Source of the DNA: Zygnema circumcarinatum
Lineage: Eukaryota > Streptophyta > Zygnematophyceae > Zygnematales > Zygnemataceae
DNA length: 64,000 nt
Direction: 5' to 3'
NCBI GenBank assembly: GCA_037447605.1
Contig: CM074809.1
Span: 1,903,607 to 1,967,606 of the forward strand
Positions 45,001-55,986 of this stretch are shown in pieces. The notes beneath the pieces were generated by a model. It searched no databases and was not told the DNA's origin. It saw only the letters and a list, made by a program, of their open reading frames with translations. The position numbers and the translations under genes are program-made. Numbering within the stretch: position 1 is the stretch's first letter; each line of letters opens with the position of its first letter.

Positions 45001-46933
45001 GGTCTAGAACACCTTTCTTTGCAGCAATTTAATCGCTCTGCAATCTGCTTTGCCTGTTCTTTGCTTATTCAGGGCTTCCATCTATAAGTTATAATATCTC
45101 GCTCAAAATCAATTTGCCTCGTTTTATGTCCAGGTCTCATAAAGAGACTTTCAGGAACTCGATCAACTTGCTATTGAGTGCAATTTAAATGTCCCACACT
45201 TGCAAGTTCATCAGTAGCTTCCATACCAAAAGACTGATATCTTGCTGTAAGCTTCTGGCAATAGCCTCATCATTAAGCAGCATGAGATCCTTCCCGGCCG
45301 GTTCAGGGCCCAACAAGTCTCCAGGTAAAGGGTCGATACTCATGAGGTCCGGCAAGATTACAGGACGGGGAGGCGGAGCTACGGGTACTATTGCTAGTTC
45401 TGCACACAGTTAAAAAAAACCGAGAGAAGATATTGATTCTAACACATACGAGGATGGAGCTTACTAGCTTCCTGATAGAGCAACGCTTCATAGCCGTATG
45501 TGGTGATGGACCACAGGGCATCTACGCAATTAAAGATGGCTGCGACCACCTTTCACTTCAGCTTCATGCGCAGAGAAGTCTGTATGTAGAACGAGCTATG
45601 ACAGATTCCTTGGGAAACAAACGGCACCTTACGCAAGGACAACGCAGGGGGAGAGCAAGAATGCAGCAAAGTCTATTCAACGAATGACAGCCAGGAACAA
45701 CTGTAAAAAGTATGCAGCGATTTGCAAGCATGGCAACCTATCACCTGAAACCCCATGTCCTAGAAACAGGCTAACAGATGGATCCCTAATGCAAACTAAA
45801 TCGAATAAGTAAATACCTCTTGCTGCCTGCTCTTCAGCTTCCTTCTTACTAATTTCCATGGCTCGCCGTAACGCATGTTCGTCACGTTCCATTTCTTCCC
45901 GAAGCGCCTCCTCCTGGAAAAGAGAAACTTCTGAGAATAGATTTCTGACGCCGAGCACCATGGCCAACTTCACAAAAAACAAAGGACATGCAGTTGAACA
46001 AAACAAACGACATTTGAACCTGATATCAAGCACTGCATCGATAGTGCGAGAGTTTCGAGCCTAACATAGGCCGACTCCAAATTTGAGAGTGCGCCATTGG
46101 ATAGCCATGAGAGCAAACAGCACGCTTGTCAGACTGACCTGTAGGCTCTGCCGAATGGCTTGCTCAATTTGTGCAGACTCATCATCTCGTACTTGAAGAT
46201 CAGTGTCGTGTTGAAGAGTTGGACGATAATCTCCCGGATACTGAGACTCCGGCTGTCATGTGAAGTATAGGCCGCAGGAAAATACAAAACACAATGCAAA
46301 TATGTAATGCATTATGCAGACGAATCAGCTACGAACTGCTTAAGTTAATCAGCAGCCATGTGCAAAATAATTCCCAGTGATCCCGTTCATTGCGGTACAT
46401 CAGAATTTCTGCAGCGAAAAGTTGCTGGAGGACGTCCAACTACCAAATTCATTTCTGAAACCTGCAAATCTAGAGTCTGTCTCTTGAAACAAATATTTTC
46501 AGATGCAAGAAAGAGAGTCTGGGTACAGAAAAGGGTGCAGCAGGAAATAGCAATGAAGGTTTGATTTAGCCGTAATAAACTGAAACTGATAAAAACGGCA
46601 TTACATCTCTCATAAACACTCCCCGCACTTCACCCTAGTTTTGAAAGGTTAATAAATGAACCGACTCTTGCTGCTGTAGCGCGGTCAGCTTTAATTTGCA
46701 CACATTTACAAATAAAAATATCCCCCAGAGCATATGAAAGCGATAGACACAAGTAAAAAGCTGACCTTAGGGAAGATCCAGCGCAGCCAACCAGGGATGC
46801 CGTCGTCTGCTGGCTGCGCATACCGCGGAGGGTGGAAGCCCTCGTCGTCATCGTGCTCGTCCACCGGGATGGGCGCGTGCTGCGCCGCGGAGTCCTCGCC
46901 GTTCACCAGCTTCTTCCACCAGGAGGCCGCCAT
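42007..46933 (-). CDS. DA1-type UIM-LIM ubiquitin-activated metallopeptidase
   Basis: Eleven minus-strand exons run 46933-46766, 46252-46139, 45913-45817, 45399-45227, 44884-44656, 44215-44094, 43954-43871, 43618-43499, 43298-43083, 42687-42625 and 42468-42007, giving 615 residues. Three ubiquitin-interacting motifs lie in exons 2-4 (SAQIEQAIRQSLQ, HALRRAMEISKKEAEE, NDEAIARSLQQ). The LIM region has CGGCQQPISYGRYLTCLGH with HPQCFRCKACSQ and YHSECHRQLFHPKCCVC. The peptidase domain has LDDGRKLCLNCVETVVVD, PETRGLCLSEEQ, CEVTAILVLYGLPQLLTGS and the zinc site LAHELMHAYLKLNGRFP with EEGICQVMAHLW. DA1 cleaves growth regulators after mono-ubiquitination and limits the duration of cell proliferation. 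The exon 5/6 junction rests on phase and is the least certain. Confidence 0.92.
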
Positions 46934-47214
46934 GGCCTGCCCGTCTACCTGGGCGCGCGCGCGCGCGCGGAGGGAAGTAGAGAGGGGGGGAGGGCCCTCC
47001 CATTCAACGCTCAGCCACTGAGTGAGTGGATCCGGATCCACGCTGGAACCGCCCACACGCGACGCGACCTCGGGAACGTGCGGTAGATCCCTGGATCAGT
47101 TGTTGAACTCTCCTGGTTGGCGCAGAGCCGCCGATTCCGTCGAGGAGCAGCCGTCATAAGGTGTACGGTCTGCCACTAATGACGTCATTAACTGATACGT
47201 TACGGAATTTACTA
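46934..47214. promoter_or_regulatory. upstream region of the DA1 gene
   Basis: Probable promoter and 5' UTR, with a CGCGCGCGCGCGCG run at about 46951-46968 and GTACGGTC near 47163. Confidence 0.35.
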
Positions 47215-48035
47215 TTTACACATCTTTTTTGGCTAGATTCGCACCTTTAAGAAAGAAAAACCCTAAAGGGGGGCGACTATTTACAGTGTACGGATTCTGA
47301 ATGTAGTGTACGATTTCTCCGGGCAGCAAAAAAATCATTTTTTTGGTTGCCCGGCGCTGTTTCATACTTTTTAGAATAGATACAGACCTTTTTTCGTCGG
47401 ATGTACGGATAGTGATTTGAAATGTACGAAGCGCGCGCGTCTACAAGGTAGAAGGGCGCAACACGTGGAGCGACATGATTGGTGCGGCAACATATGACGT
47501 GACAAGTATGTTTGGGACCGTGACGTGACGAAACGAGACGCGACAAAAGTGGAGTCCGCGGACGGCAGTCGGAAATGGCGGGAATATAAACTGACAGATT
47601 TTTCCTGAAACACGCTACGTTATGTGCCCTATCTTTCTCTGTCAGTTTTAATTCCGGCCATTTCCGACTGCCGTCCGCGGACTCCACTTTTTTCGCGTCT
47701 CGTTTCGTCACGTCACGGTCCCAAACATACTTGCCACGTCATATGTTGCCGCGACCAATCATGTCGCTCCACGTGTTGCGCCCTTATACCTTGTAGACGC
47801 GCGCGCTTCGTACATTTCAAATCACTATCCGTACATCCGACGAAAAGAGGTCTGTATCTATTCTAAAAAGTATGAAACAGCGCCGGGCAACCAAAAAAGG
47901 ATTTTTTTGCTGCCCGGCGAAATCGTACACTACATTCAGAATCCGTACACTGTAAATAGTCGCCCCCCCCTAAAATCCTAAACTAACATCAGACTGGCAA
48001 TAAAAGTGTGAATCTAGCCAAAAGGGTGTGTAAAT
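47215..48035. repeat. outer inverted-repeat arms enclosing the family B element
   Basis: TTTACACATCTTTTTTGGCT AGATTCGCAC at the left and, inverted, TTTACACACCCTTTTGGCTA GATTCACAC at the right. The 699-bp family B element lies between them, so it seems to have inserted into an older small inverted-repeat element. Confidence 0.65.
47269..47967. mobile_element. palindromic element family B, copy 2 (699 bp)
   Basis: Termini GGGGGCGACTATTTACAGTG and inverse, sharing CTATTTACAGT with the 10401 copy. The arms match that copy through GAATAGATACAGACCTTTTT, GAAGCGCGCGCGTCTA, GGAGCGACATGATTGGT and CCCAAACATA. The flanks CCCTAAAG (47261-47268) and CCCTAAAA (47968-47975) form a 7/8 direct repeat. The centre has an extra segment (GTGGAGTCCGCGGACGGCAG on both arms) absent from the shorter copy. 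Confidence 0.88.
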
Positions 48036-48249
48036 TAACCCTAAGTACTGTAATGTACGGTACAGTAGGACCCCGTCATATTTTCCACCTTCAAAAGTGC
48101 GTCCCCAAGAAATTCGCCCCGATTTTGCCGAAACCACCTTTTTGTACGGCAACTTGTGTTAGCCGTACTATTCGTACTATTCGTACTACAGTGGGGGGTC
48201 CTCGTATTTACCACCCCAAGGAGTGCGTTGTAGCACAAGATAAGTGGGG

Positions 48250-49061
48250 TTAAACAAAGACTGCTGAGCTAGCTGCAGGTGCTGTACGGCCACTCGCGTG
48301 TCCGTGCTGAAACTGACGTAGGGTTGGGGTGGTGCTGTGGGTCTGCCTGCAGCATAGAGCCAGGATCCGGGGATCTAGAGGTACGCGCAGCGAAGACGTA
48401 GGGATTCTCAAGACGCTCCCACCAAGGGCCGGACTTGATGCCAAGAAGAGCTCCTTCTCCTTGGGACCCTCCTCCCCCTGTCCTCTCCCTCGCTAGTCTC
48501 TTAGCTAGGCTTCTAGTGATCATTGGTCATTGAGAGCAATGCAAGGCAGGATAGAGCAAGATAGGGGCTTGGCATGAGAGTGACGGCCGAGGAGGGTAGC
48601 GAGGACACAACTTAGATAAAGGTGGATTCTGGAGTCTATTGAGCCGAGGCAGTTGGTTGGGAATGTCATTACAATGAAATTGTCTTCTCACTGAAATCTT
48701 TGTCTAACTTGGCTGAATGGGACGTCTAAATGCTATCAGCAAGAAGACTCTTTCTCTCTCTCTCTCTCTCTTATCTATGGCATGGAACTCTCTCTCTCTC
48801 TCTCTCTCTATCTATGGCATGGAACTCTCTCTCTCTCTCTCTCTCTTACTTAGCATCTGTTGCTGTAACGGAAGAGGAAGGAAAAGAAGAAAGAAGAACA
48901 AGACAACAAACCCACAGAAAATACAAATACTAAGCCCAGCACTAAAAGACAAAAAGCATCTTGGCGTCCGTCTACTTAACAGCGACCGTAGATCTTGGAG
49001 TGCTTGGGTGGCAGTCTCACGTTATTGGCCTTGGCTGAGAGGCGGCCGACTCGTGGAGCCC
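48250..49061. other. left part of the decayed retroelement, no frame
   Basis: No coding signal. It contains the CT microsatellite below. It may be the outer part of the 3' LTR, whose counterpart on the right would fall in the assembly gap. Confidence 0.3.
48746..48847 (+). repeat. CT microsatellite with interspersed TATGGCATGGAACT
   Basis: Three blocks of (CT)n separated by two copies of ATCTATGGCATGGAACT, a compound tandem repeat of about 45 bp period. Confidence 0.9.
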
Positions 49062-49275
49062 AGCCGGATAGGTCGATGAATGATGTCGGCGGCCTTGGCG
49101 GTGTTCCCGTCGCGCTGGCTGGATGGTGTCTTTATTCGGTGGGCATGACGCATGGCGCCCGCCTGCCTGCATTCTCCGTCGGCTCACGGATTCCATTGTC
49201 AGTAGCGGAAGAGGCATATGTAGAGCCACAATTGAGCGGCGCCAAATCCGGAGTCGAGCAACGCCCATTTCAGAT
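49062..49275 (+). repeat. LTR-like direct repeat, left copy
   Basis: GGATAGGTCGATGAATGAT, GCATTCTCCGTCGG and GGAAGAGGCATATGT occur in the same order and orientation at 54811-55020. The two copies flank the gypsy-like coding region. Confidence 0.65.
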
Positions 49276-50229
49276 TCGCAATACGTACATATACGTGCAG
49301 GGGGAAGCGGCATACGCCCACTGCGGTATAGGAAAAAGACAAGAGCGGAGACCATGATGGCGTGGGCGGGGAGCATTGAGAACTGAGTCGGCGGCCGTGC
49401 GAGCTTAAAGCATTACGTGGAAATGGGAATGTCGGGGATCGGTGGAGGAGGAGGTAAGACAAATTCGAAATCGGATTACAGCCCGTGGTACCAATATTGG
49501 CGAAGCGGCAAAAGGAGTCGGGAATTAGAAATGGACAATGAGGGAGTCGTCGTGGAAGAGTCACGGAGGAGGCGGCCGGTCATGAAGCGGTCGACCATCG
49601 GCAGAGGGGAGAGCGTGGCGGCGTGGCGGCTTACGAATGTCGATCGATGTGAAACGCCCGGCCTTGGGAACGTTCCCAGCAGAGTCGAGGGCCCTCGAGA
49701 AATGATGGCCCATCACGGGATCTCAAGCGGACGGCCACAAATAAAGAGGGCCCAGCCACGGAAAGCCCGTTGAGTCGGTTTGGCGAGATTCCTAGGCAAA
49801 TGAGGCTGATGTAAGCCTTTTGATTGAAGCGGAAGCGTAGCGTCGAAACCTCCAGAAGTCGGTGAGTTGTCGATACGTCTTGTTCGTTGAGGTGGTGGGA
49901 GCCACCATGGAATCTAGGTTTGAAGCGGAGGGCGGGGAGGCGTGAGCAACCCGATCTAGGGGCTGGCGTCATAAAGTAGAAGAGGGCTTTCAGCCCAGAG
50001 AGAGAGGAGGTCCAAGGGAATCACGGGGAAACTACGGCCATAGGAGCTCATGGGAGAAGGCAGTGGAGGTGAGCGGAGGTGTTATCGTGAAGACCCGAGG
50101 GGAGGGATGACCTCGCGCTGATCCGCCTCGGCTCAGCGCAGCGCCCGGGCGCCGCCAGCCGAGCCGTCTGAATGGCCGATTACGCAAGCCCGTGCGAGGA
50201 GGAGGGAGGAGGGAGGAGTAGGGGGCTGG

Positions 50230-50450
50230 AAATTGTGAAGGTGATCGCGGAAGTCACAGCAGGCTTGGCAATGCCCCCTTGTAATTGATTGCGTTGTCGG
50301 AGTGGACAGAGTAGGGTAGAGAGTGGCGGTGAATGATGGCCGTCAGGAGGCGAGCAGAGTGGATGGAATGCTTAGATTCTGTCGTATGAACTTCTACCCA
50401 CTTGGTGTATCTGTCCACGGCTAGGAAGACCCGAATGTAGCGGAGGGGTG
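50230..50450 (-). pseudogene. integrase-core fragment
   Basis: The minus strand reads VFLAVDRYTKWVEVHTTES and, about 35 codons on, SVHSDNAINYKGAL, resembling the first and second Asp regions of retroviral-type integrases (VDRxTKW and SDNG-like). Confidence 0.5.
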
Positions 50451-51495
50451 TGAGCTGGGGATAGAAAAGGTATGCGATATTGAGTCTTGGCTGACGCCCG
50501 CGTACAGGATCTCACCCATCTCGAGTTGGCGGTCGGAGGCCCGAGCGCGCTTGCGTTAGCGTGAGTCTGAGGTTTGATCTTGGCGGTTCCGCGGCGCCAT
50601 GGAGGCGGGCCAATAGTAGCGTCCAGCAGCGAGCCACCGTCTTCTTCGGCGAGGTGGAAGCACAGGTTGGGCATCGTGGGCGGCGTCCGGGATTTCCGAG
50701 GCAGCTTCGTTAGGGAATGGGGCGGGAAGGGAAGGAATATAGAGAATCTGTCCGCGTCATCGCGCCAGCCGAGAGGATTCCGGCCTTGTGAGCAATAGAG
50801 CCCTCTCGATATCGCGTGACAAAAGGGGCATGCGATGCGGGTCATAGCGTAGCCTTGAAGGGAGGAAATGCGAATGTGGGCGTCGTTGGCTGGGAAATGG
50901 GGAGGAAGTAAGGGCGTCGCCATAAGTCATCCCATGAGAGGATTTCCCACGGATCCGCATAGGGGTGGCCGTCGTTAATCGAAGTCCTCCAGCTGATGGA
51001 GAGGTGAGGTGGCGGTGGGCGGAATATCGATCAGCCCATACGGCGAAGGACATCATCACGGGGCTTGGCGGCGATAAAATCTCAATGGGAAGATACTTTC
51101 GAGGGGTTGAAGGGTGGGTGGAGAGAGGATGGGTTGAGGCGGCGGATGCGTGGCCCGGAGGAGGGCAGAAGGATTCTGCGGCCGAAGGCGGAGTCAGCGT
51201 CGCGTGACTACGGCCGGGGCCGGTGGTGGGTGACCTTAAGCACGTGCCTCCTCGACTTCATCACCCATGCGTGCGAAACTTAGGTGGTAGAGGCCCAGCC
51301 ATGATGATAGGCCAGAGTGAGGGGCATGTGGTGGAGTCCGGATGATAGCGGGCTGGTAGGGCGTGAAGAGCTTGAACTTCGAGGTGCCCGAGGAGGGATG
51401 TAGCGGCCTCTCCCTCAGGAATGGGAGAAGCTATACTTGGTCTCAGTTTACGAGCAGGACCACTGCTTACACCAAAAGCTGACGGGTGTTCCCGT

Positions 51496-51747
51496 CTAAA
51501 AGAATGCTTGGTGACCCACCGCCCCAAAGCACATGTCGACTCGGTCGGCGTCAATAATGGTGGGAAGGGTGGGGTCAAATTGATGCAGGCAAGGAGCCTG
51601 AAGGAGGGCACTCTTGAGCGCGTGGAAGGCCAAATCCTGCGCTCGGCTCCATTCGTATTGGACTCCGTGCTTCTCCAAGGCATGTAGGGGACGTGCGATA
51701 AGGGCATAGCCCTTGATGAACCGGCGATAGAATGAGGTGAGCCCCAA
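51496..51747 (-). pseudogene. reverse transcriptase thumb / RNase H start fragment
   Basis: Reads LGLTSFYRRFIKGYALIARP, then WSRAQDLAFHALKSALLQAP and a TIIDADRVDMCFGAV RNase H start. This is the usual gypsy order FLGLxxYYRRFI...F..LK..L...P.L...D. An in-frame stop follows. Confidence 0.8.
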
Positions 51748-52164
51748 GAAAGACTTGAGCTGAGTGAGGGTCTGTGGAATGAAGCATAAGGCGGTCGCTT
51801 GATCTTATCGGTGGTGGTTTTGAGGGCCATTGATGCGGTGCTTGCAGGATGAGTGATCTCTGGTGGCTATTTTGCACTTCTTGGGTGCAATCTTGACCCA
51901 GCGCCTTGATGGTACATTTGCGAGGACTTAGTCAGTATTTGCGAGGTGGGAGGACCAGGTCCTTTAAGCGTGGATCGGCGTCATCCCGTATAAGGCGCTC
52001 GCGAGAGGCCGCGGCGAGGGCGAACACCTGGTTGGCGGGCAATTGAGTCGGCGGAATTCTTGAGCGAATGGAAGCTTGTCCCTTTGCACAAGCGTGGCAA
52101 TGCTTGAAGCCATCTTCGGCGGTAGGCACACCCATGAGGGGATCTGCGGAAAGGATTCTGCATG

Positions 52165-52473
52165 TCAAGTCGCAGAACCACGGTCATCGGGGGAGGCAGC
52201 GGTGGAGGGCTCGGGTCCGCATCCGTGTGTGTAGGGATCCCGCCGTTGTGCATTAGGTTTTAGGTAGTCCCCACGGAAGCGAGGTGTGCCATCCGGCTTT
52301 GGGGGCAGAACGGCCGGGCTGGCCCACGGCCCTTCTCCAGGTTCCATCAATCCGGCAGCCACGTTCTCGTCGATCTGTCGTTCGACATCAGCCTGCTGCG
52401 CGGCGGAAAAGCGGTAGGGAGTCAGGGTCATCACGGGAGGCGCATCCCCCGTATCGATGTGGTGCTCAATCAA
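52165..52473 (-). pseudogene. reverse transcriptase N-terminal fragment
   Basis: Reads IEHHIDTGDAPPVMTLTPYR, then VAAGLMEPGEGPWASPAVLP and PKPDGTPRFRGDY, the standard start of gypsy RT (HxIDTGxxxP...G.I.PS.SPWASPVVLV.KKDG). The frame breaks soon after. Confidence 0.85.
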
Positions 52474-53794
52474 GTGAGTCTTGCCGATGTCGAGTGAATG
52501 TCGTGCGAAACTAGGTGATTTAGCGGCACTTAGTAGTTGAGAATGTGTCCGGATGCGAGAGGAATTTGCGGTACTGTCATCTGCCCTCTATTTCCCGACC
52601 ACGCCTGCATCGCAGGTGGTCTCATGTATGGGGAAGCTGGGTGCAAGAATATCCTTTGGCGGCAGCAGTCTTAAAATTAGGCCCGAGGCGGACTCGGAGG
52701 CGGAGGGCTCACCGTCATCGATGCTCCCGGAATTGGCGATCCCATGGAAGAATGAGGGAGGCTGGCAGGCCGAATGGTACATAGGTGATCTCACGAATTG
52801 GAGACCTCTTGGCGAGTAAGTGGCGTAGGGGAGAGGCCCGAGGAGGTGGTAAGGGACTCGAGGATGATGGGAAGAGGCGGTCACATCCTTGTGAATAAGA
52901 TGCGATTGACATGTAGCAAGAGTCGATTTGTGCTCTAGCCGATGAGCCAATCGAGGCAGCGAGGATAGAATAGTGTTGGCGGCGTGATGACGCATTCACG
53001 TGGCTCCCATCTGCGCCAAATGACGCAGAAGCATTTGCCCAACCCCTTCATATAGCTCCCTTCAACCCCCACATATGGGGAATGGGCTCCAAGTGTGCTT
53101 GTCCAGCAACCTGCGGCCTTCATCACGGGCTTGGAGGCAGGCTGTGCGCATGGCTCTGTGTCGATCATAAGCTTCTTTGGGATGACCGTTGAGCCATACA
53201 TTAGCCGATGATTATGCGTTGGGTGTGGGGATGGAAGGGAGGAATCACGAATCGCGAGGAGGATGGGCGGGGAGAGCGGCTGGGTCCGGGAGGCGTCGCC
53301 GCGGGTGGATGTCGGTGGCGAGGGCGTCAGGAGGGAGGAGTGCCTGGGCAGTGGGAGGCGCGGGGTGGCCTGCACGCTGTCGGCTAGCTTTGAACTACAG
53401 CACGGTACAAAGAGCGCATCAAGCGTGACAAGGTATCTGCGTCTTAGCCTTGTCTCCCATGAGTTGATGAACCATGCGTTCAATCAGGGATAGGCCGTCT
53501 GTCGGGGGGGGTGGTCGACGATCGGCTGCTTGGGGGTAGAAACGGGCTGCCCGTGGGCGGTGTGGAGGGTTGACGTGCATCTCTTCGGTCGCCGGTGGCG
53601 TCGGCTCTGGTTGCGCCGGCGGCGGCTCCTCTTCATTGGGATCTTCAATTTCCTCCTCGGTGAGGATCCCAGGGATGACCCGTGGAGGGAAGGGATATTT
53701 GAAAGGATTCTGCTTGAGACGAGGGGTGGCGGTGGAGCCGTGCAGGAACTGGCGCGGCATTGGCGAGGGGAATGGCGGGGATGTGAATCACGGA

Positions 53795-54789
53795 TCACTT
53801 TGGTTGACAGGGAGTACTGCGCAAGGCAGTTGCAATCTCGGCGATCCGGGCTTGAGCATCCGCTTCAGAAGTGATGGGGGATTCGGACAAGGCCGGTTGA
53901 AATCTTGGCGGCAACTTTCGATCGCGTGTCAGGCGAGGCAGACTCGGCCTATCACGTTTGAAAAGCGGGGAGGGGAGTCCATGGGAGTGCGGATGGATAG
54001 GTGGTCGTTGCAGGATGGTGTAAGCGGGTGAAGGAGGTGGAGGCGGGCGAAAGGGAGCCGGAGCTCTCGGTGGTGTGGGAGCAGCCGGGAGCATATCCAT
54101 GAAGGTGATCTCTGCAGGTGAGCTCCCTTCAGCTGCCTCTTTCCCCTTTCGGGCCTTCTCACTTGAGAGTCTCCGCATGCACACACGGGCGTCATGTCCC
54201 GTGATCTGGCAGAATGTGCAGGTCCATGGTCCACAACGCAGCCGTGGATTATGATTCAGGCCGGAGGCAAGACAGACGCCCTCCGGAACCCCTGCCTCTG
54301 TCATCCGACGGCGCAGATCGACCCTGGCAGCTTCTCTCTCTTCGGGTGTGCGATCGGAATAAGGAGCCCGATATCCTGGACGAGAAACATCTGGTATGTG
54401 AGGATTCACCGCCGGCTCAATGGGATGTGCCGGATCATGAGGGTATGGGGAAGGGGGAAGGGGCTTGGTTGTCCTGGCTATGGCCAGAGGCTGCACCACA
54501 GGGGCTGCCCGCACGTCCTGAGCAGTGGAGCCGGAGAAGGAAGGCTTGTTCCGAGTAGATGTAGCGTAGGGATCGAACAACTGTTGATTCTGTGTCTTCA
54601 GGAACTGCTGGTAGAGTCGATCTTGTCGTGGATCTGTAGCGTTCATATAATGTGGTCTTACATGTCGGTTGCCTCTCTCTTGATCCTTCTGAATTCGCTC
54701 TGCCCTGTCTAACAATGCCTGGGCATCTGCTGGTGGGTTATCGCGCAGCTCACGATCCAGATGGAGATCCTTCTCGCTGATGGCCTTAC
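53795..54789 (-). pseudogene. gag-like frame with CCHC knuckle, truncated at the assembly gap
   Basis: The open frame runs from the N gap for about 330 codons. It contains a charged helical part (RKAISEKDLHLDRELRDNPP), Pro-rich segments and one retroviral-type knuckle CTFCQITGHDARVC. Downstream of it, near 53190, KKLMIDTEPCAQ resembles an aspartic protease site (DTG) with the Gly changed. Confidence 0.7.
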
Positions 54790-54790
54790 G

Positions 54791-54800
54791 NNNNNNNNNN
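54791..54800. other. assembly gap (10 N)
   Basis: Ten N separate the gag-like frame from the right LTR-like repeat. The fixed size suggests a placeholder of unknown true length. Confidence 0.99.
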
Positions 54801-54810
54801 GCCTTCGGAT

Positions 54811-55020
54811 AGGTCAATGAATGATAATCGGCGGCCTTAGGCGGTGTTCCCGAGTGCGCCTTGCTGGATGGTGTGCTGTTCCGTGGGCCGCCAACACATG
54901 GCGCCGCCTTCTTGCATTCTCCGTCGGCAGCTCCTGGATTCCGCTGATCCGTGACACGGAAGAGGCATATGTCAAGTACAATTGAACTGACGCAAATCCG
55001 TCGAACGCAGCTCCGTTACG
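54811..55020 (+). repeat. LTR-like direct repeat, right copy
   Basis: Matches 49062-49275 with many 1-2 bp indels. The indel-rich pattern could be real divergence or lower sequence quality beside the gap. Confidence 0.6.
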
Positions 55021-55027
55021 CTACAGC

Positions 55028-55986
55028 GTCCTCAATATTTTCGCCCCAATTTTGCCGAAACCACTTTTTTGTACGGTAACTTGTGTTAGCCGTACTGTTC
55101 GTACTGTTCGTAGTGTCCGTACTGCCCGTACTGTCTGTACTAGCCGTTACGGGCTTACGCAAAACGCACCTAATCTCCCCGCTCGTGCCGACGTAAGAGG
55201 CGCTCGCTCTTCTCCCCGTCTTCTTGACTTCGATACGATACGATACGATACGATACGGTCAATACTATACGAAACTCCCCGATGGTTGGATGACGACAGT
55301 ATGTACGACAGTATATGCGTCACGATATGTCACGATACGATACGATGCTAAATGATACAATACGGTACGGTACGATATGATACGATGCGATACGTACGGT
55401 TCAACATGAACTCTAACATAATACCGCCCGTCTATTCGTAACACGAACCTTATATATGCAAATTTAATATTTTCGCCTCATTTTGCCCGGAACCAGGGTG
55501 GAAAATATGAGGACCCCCTACTGTACCCGTACTACCCGTACTACCCGTACTAGCTGTACTAGCCGTCACGGGCTTACGCAAAACTCACCTATTCTCCCCG
55601 CACGTGCCGCCGTAAGAGGCGCTCGCTCTTCTCGCCTTCTTCTTGGTTTCGATACGATACGATACGCTCCGATACGGTACTATCCGTACTAGCCGTACGA
55701 GCTGTAGTAGCCGTTACGGGCTCGAAGCTTTTTGGTTTGCTGCCTCAGTAAACGCTAAGGCGTGCTTCATGTACTGTATGCGGTTTACCACGATACGATA
55801 CGGTACGATAAGATGCGATATGACAGTAAAATACACGATACGATACGATATGTACGGACATACATGAACTCTAACATACAGTAATTCCGCTCGCCTATTG
55901 GTAACACGGACCTTATATTTGCCAAATACAATATTTTCGCCCGATTTTTGCCAAATGTAGGTGGAAAATATGACGGGGTCCTACTG
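55028..55986 (+). repeat. two tandem copies of a GATAC-rich terminal segment
   Basis: Segment 1 (about 55140-55523) and segment 2 (about 55558-55986) share TAGCCGT.ACGGGCTTACGCA, GTAAGAGGCGCTCGCTCTTC, GATAC pentamer runs, ACATGAACTCTAACATA and a pogo-like right end. AATTTTGCCGAAACCACTTT near 55041 also matches 48123-48145. These are non-autonomous element copies in tandem. Confidence 0.7.
55229..55258 (+). repeat. GATAC pentanucleotide run
   Basis: CGATAC followed by four further GATAC units, with interrupted GATAC units continuing to about 55400 and again near 55650 and 55790-55850. Confidence 0.85.

Larger units (their letters stand above)
49276..54789 (-). pseudogene. decayed Ty3/gypsy retrotransposon, internal region
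   Basis: Read on the minus strand, gag (54789-53795), protease-like, reverse transcriptase (52473-51500) and integrase-like (around 50450-50230) pieces follow in gypsy order. They are split among frames with stops, and the segment between RT pieces is eroded; no intact YxDD box was found. It is flanked by LTR-like direct repeats. Non-functional as it stands in this assembly. Confidence 0.75.
48063..55986. mobile_element. region bounded by pogo/Tigger-like inverted termini
   Basis: The left end TA-CAGTAGGACCCCGTCATATT at 48061 and the right end AATATGACGGGGTCCTACTG-TA at 55988 are exact inverses over about 28 bp, with TA on both sides, as in Tc1/mariner-pogo elements. A second, slightly different pair lies inside: CAGTGGGGGGTCCTCG at 48089+100 (48189) and the inverse CGAGGACCCCC-type end at 55523. 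No pogo transposase is seen. The interior is occupied by a decayed gypsy element and by two related copies of the right end, so the span is best read as nested small elements. Confidence 0.6.
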
